A program made the translations under genes and the position numbers. From Bacteroidota bacterium (lineage in GTDB: Bacteria > Bacteroidota > Bacteroidia > Bacteroidales > Dysgonomonadaceae): a stretch of 64,000 nucleotides of DNA. Below the pieces are notes generated by a model. The model ran no database searches. It was not told where the DNA came from and was given only the letters and a program-made list of their open reading frames with translations. Location of the stretch: positions 317,354 through 381,353 of the forward strand of contig JAFADY010000063.1 in assembly GCA_023424395.1 (NCBI GenBank), written 5' to 3'. Below are positions 8,032 to 17,677 of the stretch, piece by piece (positions within the stretch are counted from its first letter, which is position 1; the number at the start of each line of letters is the position of its first letter).

Positions 8032-9387
8032 ATGAAAGAAAAGGATTTGATCCACAACCTCTCGGAATCCATCAAAAAAACAACGGATATTAAGAAGGAT
8101 TTATTCGCTGAAATGAGCGTAAAACGCGGCTTGCGTAACAATGACGGATCGGGAGTATTAGCAGGGCTTACACGCGTTGCCGATGTGATAGGGTACGAGA
8201 AAAAAACCGACGGCGGCTTGAAAGCCGTTCCCGGTAAATTGGTTTATCGTGGGATCGACGTCGAGGAATTGGTACACGGAATTCAAGCCGAAAACCGTTT
8301 GGGTTTTGAAGAAACTGCTTTTTTGTTGCTTTCGGGATACTTACCGAACAAAAAAGAGTTGGAAACTTTCCGTAAGCTCATCATGAAAACAATGCCTCTC
8401 GATCATCAGACAACGATGAGCATCCTTTCGCTCAGAGGCGATAACATCATGAATATCTTAGCGCGTAGCGTACTCGAATTGTATAATTACGATGAAAACC
8501 CCGATGATATCTCGAAAGACAATCTTATTCGTCAATCAATCAATTTAATCGCCAAGTTCCCCACAATCATTGCGTATGCCTATCAGGTACTTCGTCATGA
8601 TCAAATGGGACGCTCGTTACACATTCGTCATCCGTATGAAGACAGATCGGTTGCCGAAAACTTCATTTATATGATGAAGGGCAAGGATAATTATACCGAA
8701 CTGGAAGTGAAAATTCTCGATTTGGCGCTTATTCTTCATGCCGAGCACGGCGGAGGTAATAATTCCACTTTCTCGGTTCGCGTTACAAGCTCTACCGAAA
8801 CCGATACTTACTCGGCCATTGCAGCCGGTATCGGTTCGTTGAAAGGCCCGCTTCACGGGGGTGCTAATATCGAAGTGAAAGGCATGTTGGAAGACTTGAA
8901 GAAAAACGTTCAAAACTGGGATAAAGTGGATGAGGTGGACGATTATCTGCTTCGTGTACTCAAGAAAGAAGCGCACGACAAAACCGGTCTCATTTACGGA
9001 ATCGGACACGCGGTTTATACCGTTAGTGACCCTCGTGCAGGTTTGCTGAAAACAATGGCTCGCGACTTGGCAAAAGAAAAAGGCCGCGAAGAAGAATTCG
9101 CTCTCATGGAAATGGTAGAGGAACGCGCTGTGAAAACGTTTATGGATTTCAAAGGCAAAGGTGCAAAACAGACTTGTATCAACGTGGATTTCTATTCGGG
9201 ATTTGTGTATGATGTTATCGGACTGCCGGAAGAAGTGTTCACCCCGCTTTTTGCCATGGCGCGTATCGTAGGTTGGACATCACATCGAATTGAAGAACTT
9301 AACTTTAGCAGTAAACGAATCATTCGTCCTGCCTATAAAAACGTGCGCGAAATACAGAAATTTGTGCCGATGAAAGACAGAAAATAA
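8032..9387 (+). CDS. gltA: citrate synthase
   Basis: Condenses acetyl-CoA and oxaloacetate to citrate in the cytoplasm. The 451 residues include the catalytic set: His in LILHAEHGGG, His in KGPLHGGAN and Asp in CINVDFYSGFVYD. An N-terminal extension of about 40 residues precedes the usual core, as in many Bacteroidota citrate synthases. A 2-methylcitrate synthase activity cannot be excluded from sequence, but the position between two isocitrate dehydrogenase genes and after aconitase argues for the TCA enzyme. The stop is followed after 2 bp by the idh start, so the two are surely co-transcribed. No SD is seen upstream. Confidence 0.95.
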   Translation: MKEKDLIHNLSESIKKTTDIKKDLFAEMSVKRGLRNNDGSGVLAGLTRVADVIGYEKKTDGGLKAVPGKLVYRGIDVEELVHGIQAENRLGFEETAFLLLSGYLPNKKELETFRKLIMKTMPLDHQTTMSILSLRGDNIMNILARSVLELYNYDENPDDISKDNLIRQSINLIAKFPTIIAYAYQVLRHDQMGRSLHIRHPYEDRSVAENFIYMMKGKDNYTELEVKILDLALILHAEHGGGNNSTFSVRVTSSTETDTYSAIAAGIGSLKGPLHGGANIEVKGMLEDLKKNVQNWDKVDEVDDYLLRVLKKEAHDKTGLIYGIGHAVYTVSDPRAGLLKTMARDLAKEKGREEEFALMEMVEERAVKTFMDFKGKGAKQTCINVDFYSGFVYDVIGLPEEVFTPLFAMARIVGWTSHRIEELNFSSKRIIRPAYKNVREIQKFVPMKDRK

Positions 9388-9389
9388 GA

Positions 9390-10613
9390 ATGACTGAAAG
9401 AATAAAAGTACAGAACCCAATAGTAGAGCTCGATGGCGATGAAATGACCCGTATTATCTGGGCGTTTATTAAAGAGCAATTAATACTTCCGTATATTGAT
9501 GTGGACATCAAGTATTACGATTTGAGTGTTCAGAATAGGGATGCTACGGACGACCAAATTACGATAGATGCCGCAGAAGCCATTAAGCAGTATAACGTAG
9601 GTATTAAATGTGCCACGATAACGCCCGATGAGGCGCGCGTGGAAGAATTCGGATTAAAAAAAATGTGGAAATCGCCCAACGGAACTATCCGCAACATTGT
9701 GGGCGGAACGGTTTTTCGCGAGCCGATCATCTGCTCCAACGTACCGCGTTACGTGCAGGGTTGGACTGAACCGATCATTATCGGGCGTCACGCGTTTGGC
9801 GATCAATACCGCGCTACCGATAAGGTTATTAAAGGCAAAGGCACATTGAAACTGACCTTTACAAACGAGAACGGTGAAGTACAGGAATGGGAAGTCTATA
9901 ATTTCGACGGCGACGGCGTGGCAATGGCCATGTACAATATCGACGAATCGATTTACGGCTTTGCCCGTTCATCGTTCCAAATGGCTTTGTCGAAAAGATA
10001 TCCTTTGTATATGTCCACCAAAAATACGATTCTGAAGGCTTATGATGGCCGCTTCAAAGATATTTTTCAGGAAGTGTACGAAAAAGAATTCGAGACATTG
10101 TTCAAGGAAGCCGGATTGACTTATGAGCACCGCCTTATCGATGATATGGTGGCTTCGGCCATGAAATGGAACGGCGGATTCGTTTGGGCTTGCAAGAATT
10201 ACGACGGCGATGTGCAGAGTGATACCGTAGCGCAGGGTTTTGGTTCCCTCGGCATGATGTCATCGGTTCTGGTAACGCCCGATGGGAAAACGGTGGAAGC
10301 TGAAGCGGCTCACGGAACGGTTACGCGCCATTATCGTCAGCATCAGCAGGGAAAAGAAACAAGCACCAATCCCATCGCATCCATTTTTGCATGGACACGC
10401 GGGTTGATGCATCGCGGCAAGTTGGATGCCAATCACGAGTTGATCGATTTCTGCGAAAAACTCGAACAAGTGTGTATTGAAACCGTTGAAGGCGGAGAAA
10501 TGACAAAAGACCTGGCTCTGCTGGTTTATGGCGACGATATCAAGGGAAAATACCTTAACACGCAGGATTTTCTGGCGGCGTTGAAACGGAATTTAGACAA
10601 GAAATTACAATAA
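9390..10613 (+). CDS. idh: NADP-dependent isocitrate dehydrogenase, eukaryotic (homodimeric) type
   Basis: A second isocitrate dehydrogenase, of the eukaryotic IDH1/IDH2-like subfamily and only distantly related to the icd product at 6620. The 407 residues carry VELDGDEMTRIIW at the N-terminus, PNGTIRNIVGGTVFREPI, YDLSVQNRDATDDQ and AHGTVTRHYRQHQQGKETST. The Arg-His pair after GTVT is the NADP-binding signature of this subfamily. It starts 2 bp after gltA. NADPH made here would serve biosynthesis, for instance the GdhA encoded at 22.8 kb. Subfamily and cofactor calls rest on clear motifs; physiology is inferred. Confidence 0.95.
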   Translation: MTERIKVQNPIVELDGDEMTRIIWAFIKEQLILPYIDVDIKYYDLSVQNRDATDDQITIDAAEAIKQYNVGIKCATITPDEARVEEFGLKKMWKSPNGTIRNIVGGTVFREPIICSNVPRYVQGWTEPIIIGRHAFGDQYRATDKVIKGKGTLKLTFTNENGEVQEWEVYNFDGDGVAMAMYNIDESIYGFARSSFQMALSKRYPLYMSTKNTILKAYDGRFKDIFQEVYEKEFETLFKEAGLTYEHRLIDDMVASAMKWNGGFVWACKNYDGDVQSDTVAQGFGSLGMMSSVLVTPDGKTVEAEAAHGTVTRHYRQHQQGKETSTNPIASIFAWTRGLMHRGKLDANHELIDFCEKLEQVCIETVEGGEMTKDLALLVYGDDIKGKYLNTQDFLAALKRNLDKKLQ

Positions 10614-10623
10614 ACTCTATCTT

Positions 10624-11718
10624 GTGCGAATAAAAGAAATTTTGCAAACCATCGAACAGTTGGCTCCGCTCCCTTTGCAAGAAGATTACGACAACAGCGG
10701 CGTACAAGTGGGCGACGTAAATCAGGAGGCTTCGGCAGCATTACTTTGCATTGATGTTACCGAAAGCGTTTTGGATGAAGCCATTTCTCTCCATTGCAAT
10801 TTAATTATTTCACATCATCCGTTAGCTTTCAAATCTTTCAAATCGTTAACAGGAAAGAATTATGTGGAACGTTGCATAATGAAAGCCATAAAAAATAATA
10901 TTGTGATTTATGCTGCTCATACCAACTTGGATAACGCATCGGGAGGAGTAAATTTTAAATTAGCGGAAATGATAGGTTTGCAGCAAGTTCGTATCCTCGC
11001 TCCCAAACAAAATTCATTGCTAAAACTTGTGACTTTTGTTCCCGAAACTCATGCCGATTATGTACGCAACGCGTTATTTAACGCCGGCGCGGGTAACATC
11101 GGTAATTACGATTCTTGCAGTTTTAACACAGTTGGTGAAGGATCTTTTAAAGGGAATGATAATACAAATCCGTTTGTAGGCGAAACCGGAAAATTGCATT
11201 TTGAAAAAGAAATCCGGATAGAAACCATCCTTCCGAAATACAAACAAATTGAAATTTTGCGCACTTTATTAGCTGTGCATCCATATGAAGAAGCGGCGTA
11301 TGATTTCTATGCTTTGGAAAATGTATTCTCTCAAGCCGGAAGCGGCGTGGTTGGCGTTCTGCCGGAACCGCTTCCCGAACAGGAATTTTTGCATCTGTTG
11401 AAAGATGAATTGAATTTAACATCGCTCCGGCATTCAAAATTTGTTGGAAGGGATATCCAGGATGTGGCTCTGTGCGGAGGAAGCGGAGCATTTTTGATTA
11501 ATGACGCCATATCTTACGGAGCTGATGTGTTTATTACCGGCGAAGCAAAATACAATGACTTTTATGATGTTGAGGATAAAATTTTGTTGGCAACGGTAGG
11601 ACATTACGAGTCCGAAATTTGCACAAAAGATATTTTTTATGACGTTGTTTCAAAAAAATATCCTAACTTTGTGGTGCATAAATCGGCGTTCGATTCGAAT
11701 CCGATCAACTATTTATGA
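10624..11718 (+). CDS. Nif3-like dinuclear metal centre hexameric protein (YqfO/YbgI family)
   Basis: Member of the NIF3/GTP cyclohydrolase I type 2 homolog family, which forms hexamers with two metals per subunit; its cellular role is not settled. The protein has 364 residues with a GTG start at 10624, giving MRIKEILQTIEQLAPL. Metal-ligand blocks are IISHHPLAF, YAAHTNLD near the N-terminus and TVGHYESE near the C-terminus. The middle (about 130-235) is the PII/CutA-like insert found in the long YqfO form, ending in HPYEEAAYDFY. It starts 10 bp after idh and is followed by the zinc-ribbon gene, a pairing common in this phylum. Confidence 0.9.
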   Translation: MRIKEILQTIEQLAPLPLQEDYDNSGVQVGDVNQEASAALLCIDVTESVLDEAISLHCNLIISHHPLAFKSFKSLTGKNYVERCIMKAIKNNIVIYAAHTNLDNASGGVNFKLAEMIGLQQVRILAPKQNSLLKLVTFVPETHADYVRNALFNAGAGNIGNYDSCSFNTVGEGSFKGNDNTNPFVGETGKLHFEKEIRIETILPKYKQIEILRTLLAVHPYEEAAYDFYALENVFSQAGSGVVGVLPEPLPEQEFLHLLKDELNLTSLRHSKFVGRDIQDVALCGGSGAFLINDAISYGADVFITGEAKYNDFYDVEDKILLATVGHYESEICTKDIFYDVVSKKYPNFVVHKSAFDSNPINYL

Positions 11719-11829
11719 CAAAATAGCGGTACGACTTTTTCCCGCTCGTTATAAATGATGTAGTAATTAAACAACTTCCACTTGTTTGTTACTGCATTTT
11801 TTTATGAATAAATATTAAAAAATAAAAAT

Positions 11830-12594
11830 ATGGCTACAAGAAAAAAAACAACCATTGAAGATGTTGCAGTAGATGAAAAATTGAAAGCGCTGTATAAACT
11901 GCAATCGTATTTATCTGAAATCGATAAAATCAAAACTTTAAGGGGTGAACTTCCTCTGGAAGTTGCCGATTTGGACGACGAAATTGCCGGATTGGGTACC
12001 CGCATGAATAATTTCGAGCTGGAATTGAAAGAGTTGAGCGATTCTGCCAAAGGGCAAAAAATAAAGATAGAGACAAGTAAAACGAAAATTGAAAAGTATA
12101 ACAAGCAACTTGATAATGTACGCAATAGTAAGGAATACGATCATCTTTCGAAAGAAGTTGAATACGAAACTCTTGAAATTGAACTGGCCGAAAAGTACAT
12201 CCGTGAATACGGACAGCAAGAAAAGCAATTAAAAGAACAAATTGAAACTGCCAACGAGCAATTGACAGAGAAAACCGCCGACCTTGAATTAAAGAAAAAA
12301 GAATTGGACGACATTGTTTCGGAAACCAAAGCACAGGAAGAAAAAATCCGCGAGAAAGCGAAAAAAACCGAAACCACCATCGAACCGCGCTTGCTTACGG
12401 CGTTTAAACGTATTCGCAAGAATGCGCGCAACGGGTTGGGAATTGTACCCGTACAGCGCAGCGCCTGCGGCGGATGTTTCAATAAAATTCCGCCTCAGAA
12501 ACAAATGGACATTAAGTTGGGTAAGAAAATTATCGTTTGCGAATATTGCGGACGTATTATGATCGATCCTGAAATGGCCGGAATTTCGGAATAA
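11830..12594 (+). CDS. coiled-coil protein with C-terminal C4 zinc ribbon
   Basis: A 254-residue cytoplasmic protein. Residues about 15-190 are a long charged coiled-coil hairpin rich in Glu, Lys and Leu. The C-terminus is a C4 zinc ribbon: CGGC, then about 20 residues, then CEYC. This is the architecture of the CT398/zinc-ribbon family that often follows nif3-like genes. It may bind nucleic acid or act as an adaptor, but no function is established. It is about 110 bp downstream of the Nif3-like gene. A hairpin terminator bracketed by inverted dispersed repeats ends the unit. Confidence 0.85.
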   Translation: MATRKKTTIEDVAVDEKLKALYKLQSYLSEIDKIKTLRGELPLEVADLDDEIAGLGTRMNNFELELKELSDSAKGQKIKIETSKTKIEKYNKQLDNVRNSKEYDHLSKEVEYETLEIELAEKYIREYGQQEKQLKEQIETANEQLTEKTADLELKKKELDDIVSETKAQEEKIREKAKKTETTIEPRLLTAFKRIRKNARNGLGIVPVQRSACGGCFNKIPPQKQMDIKLGKKIIVCEYCGRIMIDPEMAGISE

Positions 12595-12598
12595 AACA

Positions 12599-12629
12599 CC
12601 CCTCTAAATCTCCCCTGAAGGGGAGACTT
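12599..12629 (+). repeat. CCCC-type palindromic repeat, forward copy of an inverted pair
   Basis: CCCCTCTAAATCTCCCCTG followed by AAGGGGAGACTT. With the reverse copy at 12669-12692 it flanks the terminator, a doublet like that at 55426/55504. Confidence 0.75.
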
Positions 12630-12634
12630 AAAAC

Positions 12635-12668
12635 AAAAAAGTGCAAAAGAAATCTTGCACTTTTTTTT
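12635..12668. terminator. bidirectional intrinsic terminator between the zinc-ribbon gene and the barrel gene
   Basis: AAAAAAGTGCAA (12635-12646) pairs with TTGCACTTTTTT (12655-12666). The T-tract or A-tract on each side allows use from both strands. Confidence 0.85.
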
Positions 12669-12692
12669 GTCCCCTTAAGGGGATTTAGGGGT
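12669..12692 (-). repeat. CCCC-type palindromic repeat, reverse copy of an inverted pair
   Basis: Read on the minus strand: ACCCCTAAATCCCCTTAAGG then GGAC. It ends 3 bp from the stop codon of the barrel gene at 12695. Confidence 0.75.
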
Positions 12693-12694
12693 AT

Positions 12695-14413
12695 TTAAAA
12701 CTTAAACGTAAACCCACCCATTGCGTTAAAACCTTGTGCGGGATGTCCGTACCAAATATCGTATTTTTGGAACAGCAGATTATTCGCTTTCAGGTTTATC
12801 GAAAACGCATCATTCAGTTGATAGATGGCGCCGATATTGAGGTCGTTAATGGCATCCATTTCCACGTTTGCTCCGTCAAAATAACTCCAACGGTCGCCGG
12901 CAAAGTAATAATTCAACGTGAATTTCAGGTTGCTCATTGCTTCAAAAGTAGCACGGATATCGGCTTCAAATCCGGGTTTGTTGTAGGCTTTGCCATCCGA
13001 TATGGCGCTTTCTCTATACATTATATCCTTAACTGTGTAGAAGTTTTTCTTAACCCGTAATGCAATATCGAGTGGCGCCCAAATATTGGTTTGTATCATT
13101 CCGCCGATGTGGGAGTGGGTGAGATTTCCATAAATAGGAGTAAGAAATTCATCAACTAAAAGCATATCCGGTGGAATTTGAACGTGTTGAGGCCTGTTTT
13201 CTAAAATCAAAAAATGCTCATCATCCGTCTGTTTAAACCCACCGAAAATATCGAAACGGAAACCGCTCACTTCGCCTATTTTTGCTCCAACTTCAACATC
13301 CACAATCGAAAACGCCGGTTTTACCATTGCGGCTGTTATCGGATGAATGTAGCGCGACTCGTTCATTATTTCCAAAAACGTATTGTGCGCAAATCCGCCG
13401 AGCACATTCGCGTAAAGCGATGAATGCTCGGTTACGTTATATTGTAAGTTTACGTTTGGCGCTACGCGCACTTTCGCTTTATTGGCAAGTTGAAATAATA
13501 CATCGGCGCCGAGTTTGGCGTTCCAATTCAGGCCTTCGAACTGAATGTAGGGAGCAGCTTTTGCAAGCGAATAGTTGCTGATATCGCCACTGTAAAATGT
13601 TCCGAAAAACTGTCCGTCAACACCCACTTTGCTGTCGCCACCCTGAAACGGTTTTGCAAGCCCAACCATCGCGTCGATTTGATTTCCCTTTACTCCTTCC
13701 GAAGTAAGCGTTTCGCCAAATTTTGTTCCGAAATTCTTGAAATCCAAATATCCCCGATACGTCATAAAATCAGATTTTTTCGACTCCACGCCCACGTTGA
13801 TGTTTGCCACTCCAAGGCGTTGGTTTTCATTATCGAAATAACGTGTATTGCCAAATGTATTTCCGTAATAATTAAAAAGCGAATGCAAATATGATGTGCG
13901 CAAATTCAGCTTAAACGCATCGAACAAATGGTCGTACTTCAATTGTCCCAAATTGTCCATCAAAAAAGCTTTGTTGTTTTTGGGGTCGGACTCCTGCACG
14001 TAATTCACGGTGCCGTTGGTGGAGTTGTGAAGGAAACTGAACGCCAAGCTGTTTTTGTCTGTTTCCAACAACCGATAACCAAGCGCGCCGTCAATATTGG
14101 CATAATTTCCGGCGTTGAGCGTGATGTATCCTTTTTTTGTGCTGAAAGGAATTTCGGTCATTATGGTGCCGGGACGGGGCAGGGCAATTTCCAACGGCGG
14201 AGTGGTTCTTCCGGCCCACGTAGAGTAGGCGGTGTTGGCTTTTCTGATGGTTGGTTGCGGAACGGCCGGCAATGAGGTAATTTTATTCGCGTCTTGCAAT
14301 GTAGGATTGAAATCGCGTTCCAACTCCATCTGACGACGCAGCAGTGAATCTTGTTGCTGCGCAAACACTCCGGTGGAAGCTAATAAGGCGGCTATTATTA
14401 TATATTTTTTCAT
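12695..14413 (-). CDS. outer-membrane beta-barrel protein (TonB-receptor-like), partner of the upstream TPR protein
   Basis: A 572-residue exported protein with signal peptide MKKYIIIAALLASTGVFAQ. Many alternating beta strands follow, and the chain ends in GGFTFKF with the terminal Phe usual for outer-membrane barrels. It lacks a clear TonB box and plug domain, so active transport is unproven. It lies 86 bp downstream of a large TPR gene in the same orientation, a pairing seen across Bacteroidota. The two probably act together in the envelope. The 3' end abuts a dispersed repeat. Confidence 0.7.
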   Translation of the reverse strand: MKKYIIIAALLASTGVFAQQQDSLLRRQMELERDFNPTLQDANKITSLPAVPQPTIRKANTAYSTWAGRTTPPLEIALPRPGTIMTEIPFSTKKGYITLNAGNYANIDGALGYRLLETDKNSLAFSFLHNSTNGTVNYVQESDPKNNKAFLMDNLGQLKYDHLFDAFKLNLRTSYLHSLFNYYGNTFGNTRYFDNENQRLGVANINVGVESKKSDFMTYRGYLDFKNFGTKFGETLTSEGVKGNQIDAMVGLAKPFQGGDSKVGVDGQFFGTFYSGDISNYSLAKAAPYIQFEGLNWNAKLGADVLFQLANKAKVRVAPNVNLQYNVTEHSSLYANVLGGFAHNTFLEIMNESRYIHPITAAMVKPAFSIVDVEVGAKIGEVSGFRFDIFGGFKQTDDEHFLILENRPQHVQIPPDMLLVDEFLTPIYGNLTHSHIGGMIQTNIWAPLDIALRVKKNFYTVKDIMYRESAISDGKAYNKPGFEADIRATFEAMSNLKFTLNYYFAGDRWSYFDGANVEMDAINDLNIGAIYQLNDAFSINLKANNLLFQKYDIWYGHPAQGFNAMGGFTFKF

Positions 14414-14499
14414 ATCTTTTTGTTTCGAGTTATGAGTTTCGGGTTACGAGTTGATCTCCGGCAACTTTTAATTTTGCATTATGTATTGTGAATTATCAA
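14414..14499. repeat. low-complexity spacer with near-heptameric repeats
   Basis: Contains CGAGTTATGAGTTTCGG then GTTACGAGTTG, the reverse complement of the AACTCATAACT-type sequence at 57840. It lies between two genes of one operon. Confidence 0.4.
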
Positions 14500-17487
14500 T
14501 TAATTAAGCCTTTCGTTAATCATTTGCTGAATATCGGCTTCGGTTCCTTTGTAGTTGTTTTTCAAACTTTCTAGGTATTGTTTTGCCTGAAATTCATCGC
14601 CTTTGGCTTTGTACGTATCTGATAACACAATCAGTGCGCGCGCCATCCAATATTGGTGCGGCGTACCTTTCTGCATAAAATTCTTTACCTGTGTTTCGGC
14701 ACGGTCGTACGATTTCCATCGGTAATACGTATCGGCAAGAATAAATTGCGCTTCGGCGCCGTAAACGCTGCGCGTATCGTTGGCGATAAACTGAAAATCG
14801 GCCATCGCGTTATCGTTTTCATTCACTTGTTGATAGGCTTTTCCGCGTAAATAACGAGCTTCGGTAACGATTTCGGGCGAAAGGTTGGTGTGTGCAAGCA
14901 ATGTTGTAGCCGTGCGGGCCGCTTCGTGATGGTTGCCGAGCTTCGATTGTGAACGCACAACGCCCATCAAACCCGTTTGTTGATTGGCGGTATTGCGTGC
15001 CGAATTAGCCAATCGCGAATAATCGGCAAGCGCCTGAGTGAAATTTCCGTTATTATATTCGGTTTGCGAGGTGTAAAGAAGCGCGTTTTCGAGAAATTTG
15101 GGGCTGCTTGCATCAATCACTTTTCGGAAATGCGTTACGGCTTGTTGTTTATTGCCTTTTTCATCCGAAATTACGCCTAAATAATAATTGGCATCGCTAC
15201 TGTACGCTCCGTTGGGATAACTTTGCAAGTAGCGTTGCATTGACGTTTCGGCATCGCTACGGTTGCCACGCATATACACGCCTTCGGCAGCTAAATACGT
15301 AAGTGAGTCTTGGCGAGAGGGGGTAATGCGCATTCCGCCCGGAAGCGAATTGGCGTAATTTACGTACGATTGTATATCGTTCATATCGCGATACACGGTT
15401 TCCAACGAAATTAACGCGTTTCGCGCATCGTCTGAACCGGGGAAATTGGAAATCACGTTTTTATACGCCGCGATGCTTTGCTGATAATTGTTGGTATTGT
15501 AATAAAGTTGTCCCAATTGCACGCCGCCCTGACTTGCCAACGGACTGCGTGGATAATCTGAAACCAAACGCTGTAACACGCTTATGGCTTCGTTTTCGCG
15601 GTTTAGCATCGTGAGCGCGCGGCTTTTTTCGTACAGCGCGTCATCTATATATTGCGAATTGGGATAACGACGCATTAATTCGTCCAAGCCTGAAATTTTT
15701 CCCTGATAATTTCGCTGCAAGCCCATTACAAATGCACGCTGATAGGCCGCGTAATCGGCCGCTGACGGATTGATGGTGGCTGATTGGTTATAAAACTGTT
15801 CAGCCTGCGCGAAATTACGATTGTAATAATAGCTGTCGCCAATGCGGTTGTGAGCGTCGGCATATTCGGCTTTCGATTTGTTGGTTTCGGCCGAAACATA
15901 ACGTTGAAAAGCGGTAACGGCTTGTCCGTATTGTTGTTGTTTAAAGCGTGTATAACCTAAATTGTACCATCCGAGCGCGTAATTTTCGTCGGAAGGCGAT
16001 GCGTTTTGCGTGAATTGTGCAAAATCGGTTGCCGCGTTGGAGAAATTTCCCATCCGGTAATAGGCTTCGCCGCGCCAATAATAGGCGTTGTTTTTGGCTT
16101 TGGCATCGTAATCGCCCATCGCGATACTGTTGTTGAACTGCTGAATGGCAGCATTCATATTGCCGTTGATAAATTCTTGCGCGCCCAATTGGAAAAGAAT
16201 CATTTGCTTGGCTTCCAAAATGCGGCGGCCGGGTCGCGAAATGCGGTTAATGGCTGCCAAAGCTGCATTGTAATCTTTGGTCGTGAGGAATGTTTCGGCC
16301 AAAATATCGTTTACCTGATCGGTGTATTGCGAGTTGGGAAATTCTTTGAGAAAATTCTCAAAAAGTGTAATGGATTCACTGAAAACCGAAAAGTTGGTTT
16401 CGTGGGCGAGCAGCGCGTAGTTGAACATTGCCGTTTCGCGCACTTTCGGGTCGAAATTATCGCGTGAAGCGGCTTCGAAAGCCATTTGCGCGGGTTGTTT
16501 TTGATTGAGCTTCAAGTATGTTTGTGCAAGATGCAGTTGTGCGTTTTGCGTGAGCGCGTCGCGTTCGCCGATGGCTTGTTGAAACATATTCACAGCATTG
16601 TTGAATTTTCCGGTTTCAAAGTACGAAAGTCCAAGGAAGTAGGCATCTCCACGAAGCGGTTTTGCTGTGCCTGCCAAATAATTTTCGTAGTACGAAATGG
16701 CACGGCTTGGTTGTCCTAACCGGTAATGGCTATTGCCGAGCACACGATACATTTCGGTGCGGTGTGTGCTTCGTGGAAACGTGGTGAGAAACGTATCGGA
16801 TAGACGGATGGCTTCTTCGAGTTTTCCGTCGAAAAACGTGGCCTGAGCGGTGTAAAACGCCACTTCTTCGCGGTATTCGGGATGCTCTTTTAATCGCTCG
16901 AAGCGACGAAGCGCGGTGTCGTAATTTCCGTTTGAATATTCAATGTAGCCCAAATAAAAATCGCCCGCATCACGATACTTACGGCTGTTTTGCGATAGTA
17001 GTCCGAACAATCGGGTGGCATCGTCTTTTTTGCCCAATTGCAATTTGGTGTATGCCGTGCGGAAACTGTAATCTTCCTGCTCCGAAGGGGTTAGATAGTC
17101 CAAATCGGCTTGGTCGAGCCAAAATTCGGCTAATTTCCAATCTTTTTTGTCGTAATGATAGGAGCCGATTAAGAAAAGAACTTGGTGGCGGTGGATAGTT
17201 TCGGGATGCGAATCGAGAAATTCTTTCAGCACATCGCCGCTGTTATCCGTTCCTCGTTGATAATCGGAAACTGCCATCATATATTCAGCTTCTTCGGTTA
17301 AAAACCGGTCACTGCTTTCGGTTACGAACTTCGATAAAACGTCTTGTGCGCCCACGTAATTTCCTTCCAAAAACATTTCTTTTCCTTGATTGAAAAGCTT
17401 TTTGGGTTGGTGGTGGTACGCCGTGCGTTGTGCTGTGGAAACGTGTGTCACAACGGCGAGGAGTACTAATAGAATTGTTTTTTTCAT
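14500..17487 (-). CDS. large secreted tetratricopeptide-repeat protein
   Basis: A 995-residue protein with signal peptide ending near THVSTAQ and TPR repeats over nearly its whole length, for example ALGWYNLGYTRFKQQQYGQA and DAHNRIGDSYYYNRNFAQA. Many units are of the longer outer-membrane type used by BamD/YbgF-like proteins. It probably resides in the periplasm or at the inner face of the outer membrane and scaffolds the barrel encoded next (12695-14413). No catalytic domain is seen. Length and the paired arrangement are typical for Bacteroidota. The exact function is unknown. Confidence 0.8.
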   Translation of the reverse strand: MKKTILLVLLAVVTHVSTAQRTAYHHQPKKLFNQGKEMFLEGNYVGAQDVLSKFVTESSDRFLTEEAEYMMAVSDYQRGTDNSGDVLKEFLDSHPETIHRHQVLFLIGSYHYDKKDWKLAEFWLDQADLDYLTPSEQEDYSFRTAYTKLQLGKKDDATRLFGLLSQNSRKYRDAGDFYLGYIEYSNGNYDTALRRFERLKEHPEYREEVAFYTAQATFFDGKLEEAIRLSDTFLTTFPRSTHRTEMYRVLGNSHYRLGQPSRAISYYENYLAGTAKPLRGDAYFLGLSYFETGKFNNAVNMFQQAIGERDALTQNAQLHLAQTYLKLNQKQPAQMAFEAASRDNFDPKVRETAMFNYALLAHETNFSVFSESITLFENFLKEFPNSQYTDQVNDILAETFLTTKDYNAALAAINRISRPGRRILEAKQMILFQLGAQEFINGNMNAAIQQFNNSIAMGDYDAKAKNNAYYWRGEAYYRMGNFSNAATDFAQFTQNASPSDENYALGWYNLGYTRFKQQQYGQAVTAFQRYVSAETNKSKAEYADAHNRIGDSYYYNRNFAQAEQFYNQSATINPSAADYAAYQRAFVMGLQRNYQGKISGLDELMRRYPNSQYIDDALYEKSRALTMLNRENEAISVLQRLVSDYPRSPLASQGGVQLGQLYYNTNNYQQSIAAYKNVISNFPGSDDARNALISLETVYRDMNDIQSYVNYANSLPGGMRITPSRQDSLTYLAAEGVYMRGNRSDAETSMQRYLQSYPNGAYSSDANYYLGVISDEKGNKQQAVTHFRKVIDASSPKFLENALLYTSQTEYNNGNFTQALADYSRLANSARNTANQQTGLMGVVRSQSKLGNHHEAARTATTLLAHTNLSPEIVTEARYLRGKAYQQVNENDNAMADFQFIANDTRSVYGAEAQFILADTYYRWKSYDRAETQVKNFMQKGTPHQYWMARALIVLSDTYKAKGDEFQAKQYLESLKNNYKGTEADIQQMINERLN

Positions 17488-17622
17488 ATATTGTGTTTAT
17501 AGTTTTCCCAAAAAATCTCTAATTGTGATAATTTTGTTTGTTTCAAATTTTTTTGCTTTGGGATTCAATATTACTATGTATGTTCCCATAATTCTACTTT
17601 CTTATTTCTCAATTTATAACTT

Positions 17623-17646
17623 TTAGACGCAAAGCAGTGCGTCTCT
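17623..17646. repeat. small dispersed palindrome
   Basis: AGACGC (17625-17630), an 8-base loop, then GCGTCT (17639-17644). It sits in the 190-bp spacer between the TPR gene and the Nudix gene, in otherwise AT-rich low-complexity sequence (TCTAATATCTAATAATCT). Confidence 0.5.
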
Positions 17647-17677
17647 ATATTCTAACAGTCTAATATCTAATAATCTT

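Noticed and set aside
16006..16467. 153-codon plus-strand open frame inside the TPR gene
   Set aside because: It is antisense to a well-supported coding gene with continuous TPR repeats, has no family features, and is a composition shadow.
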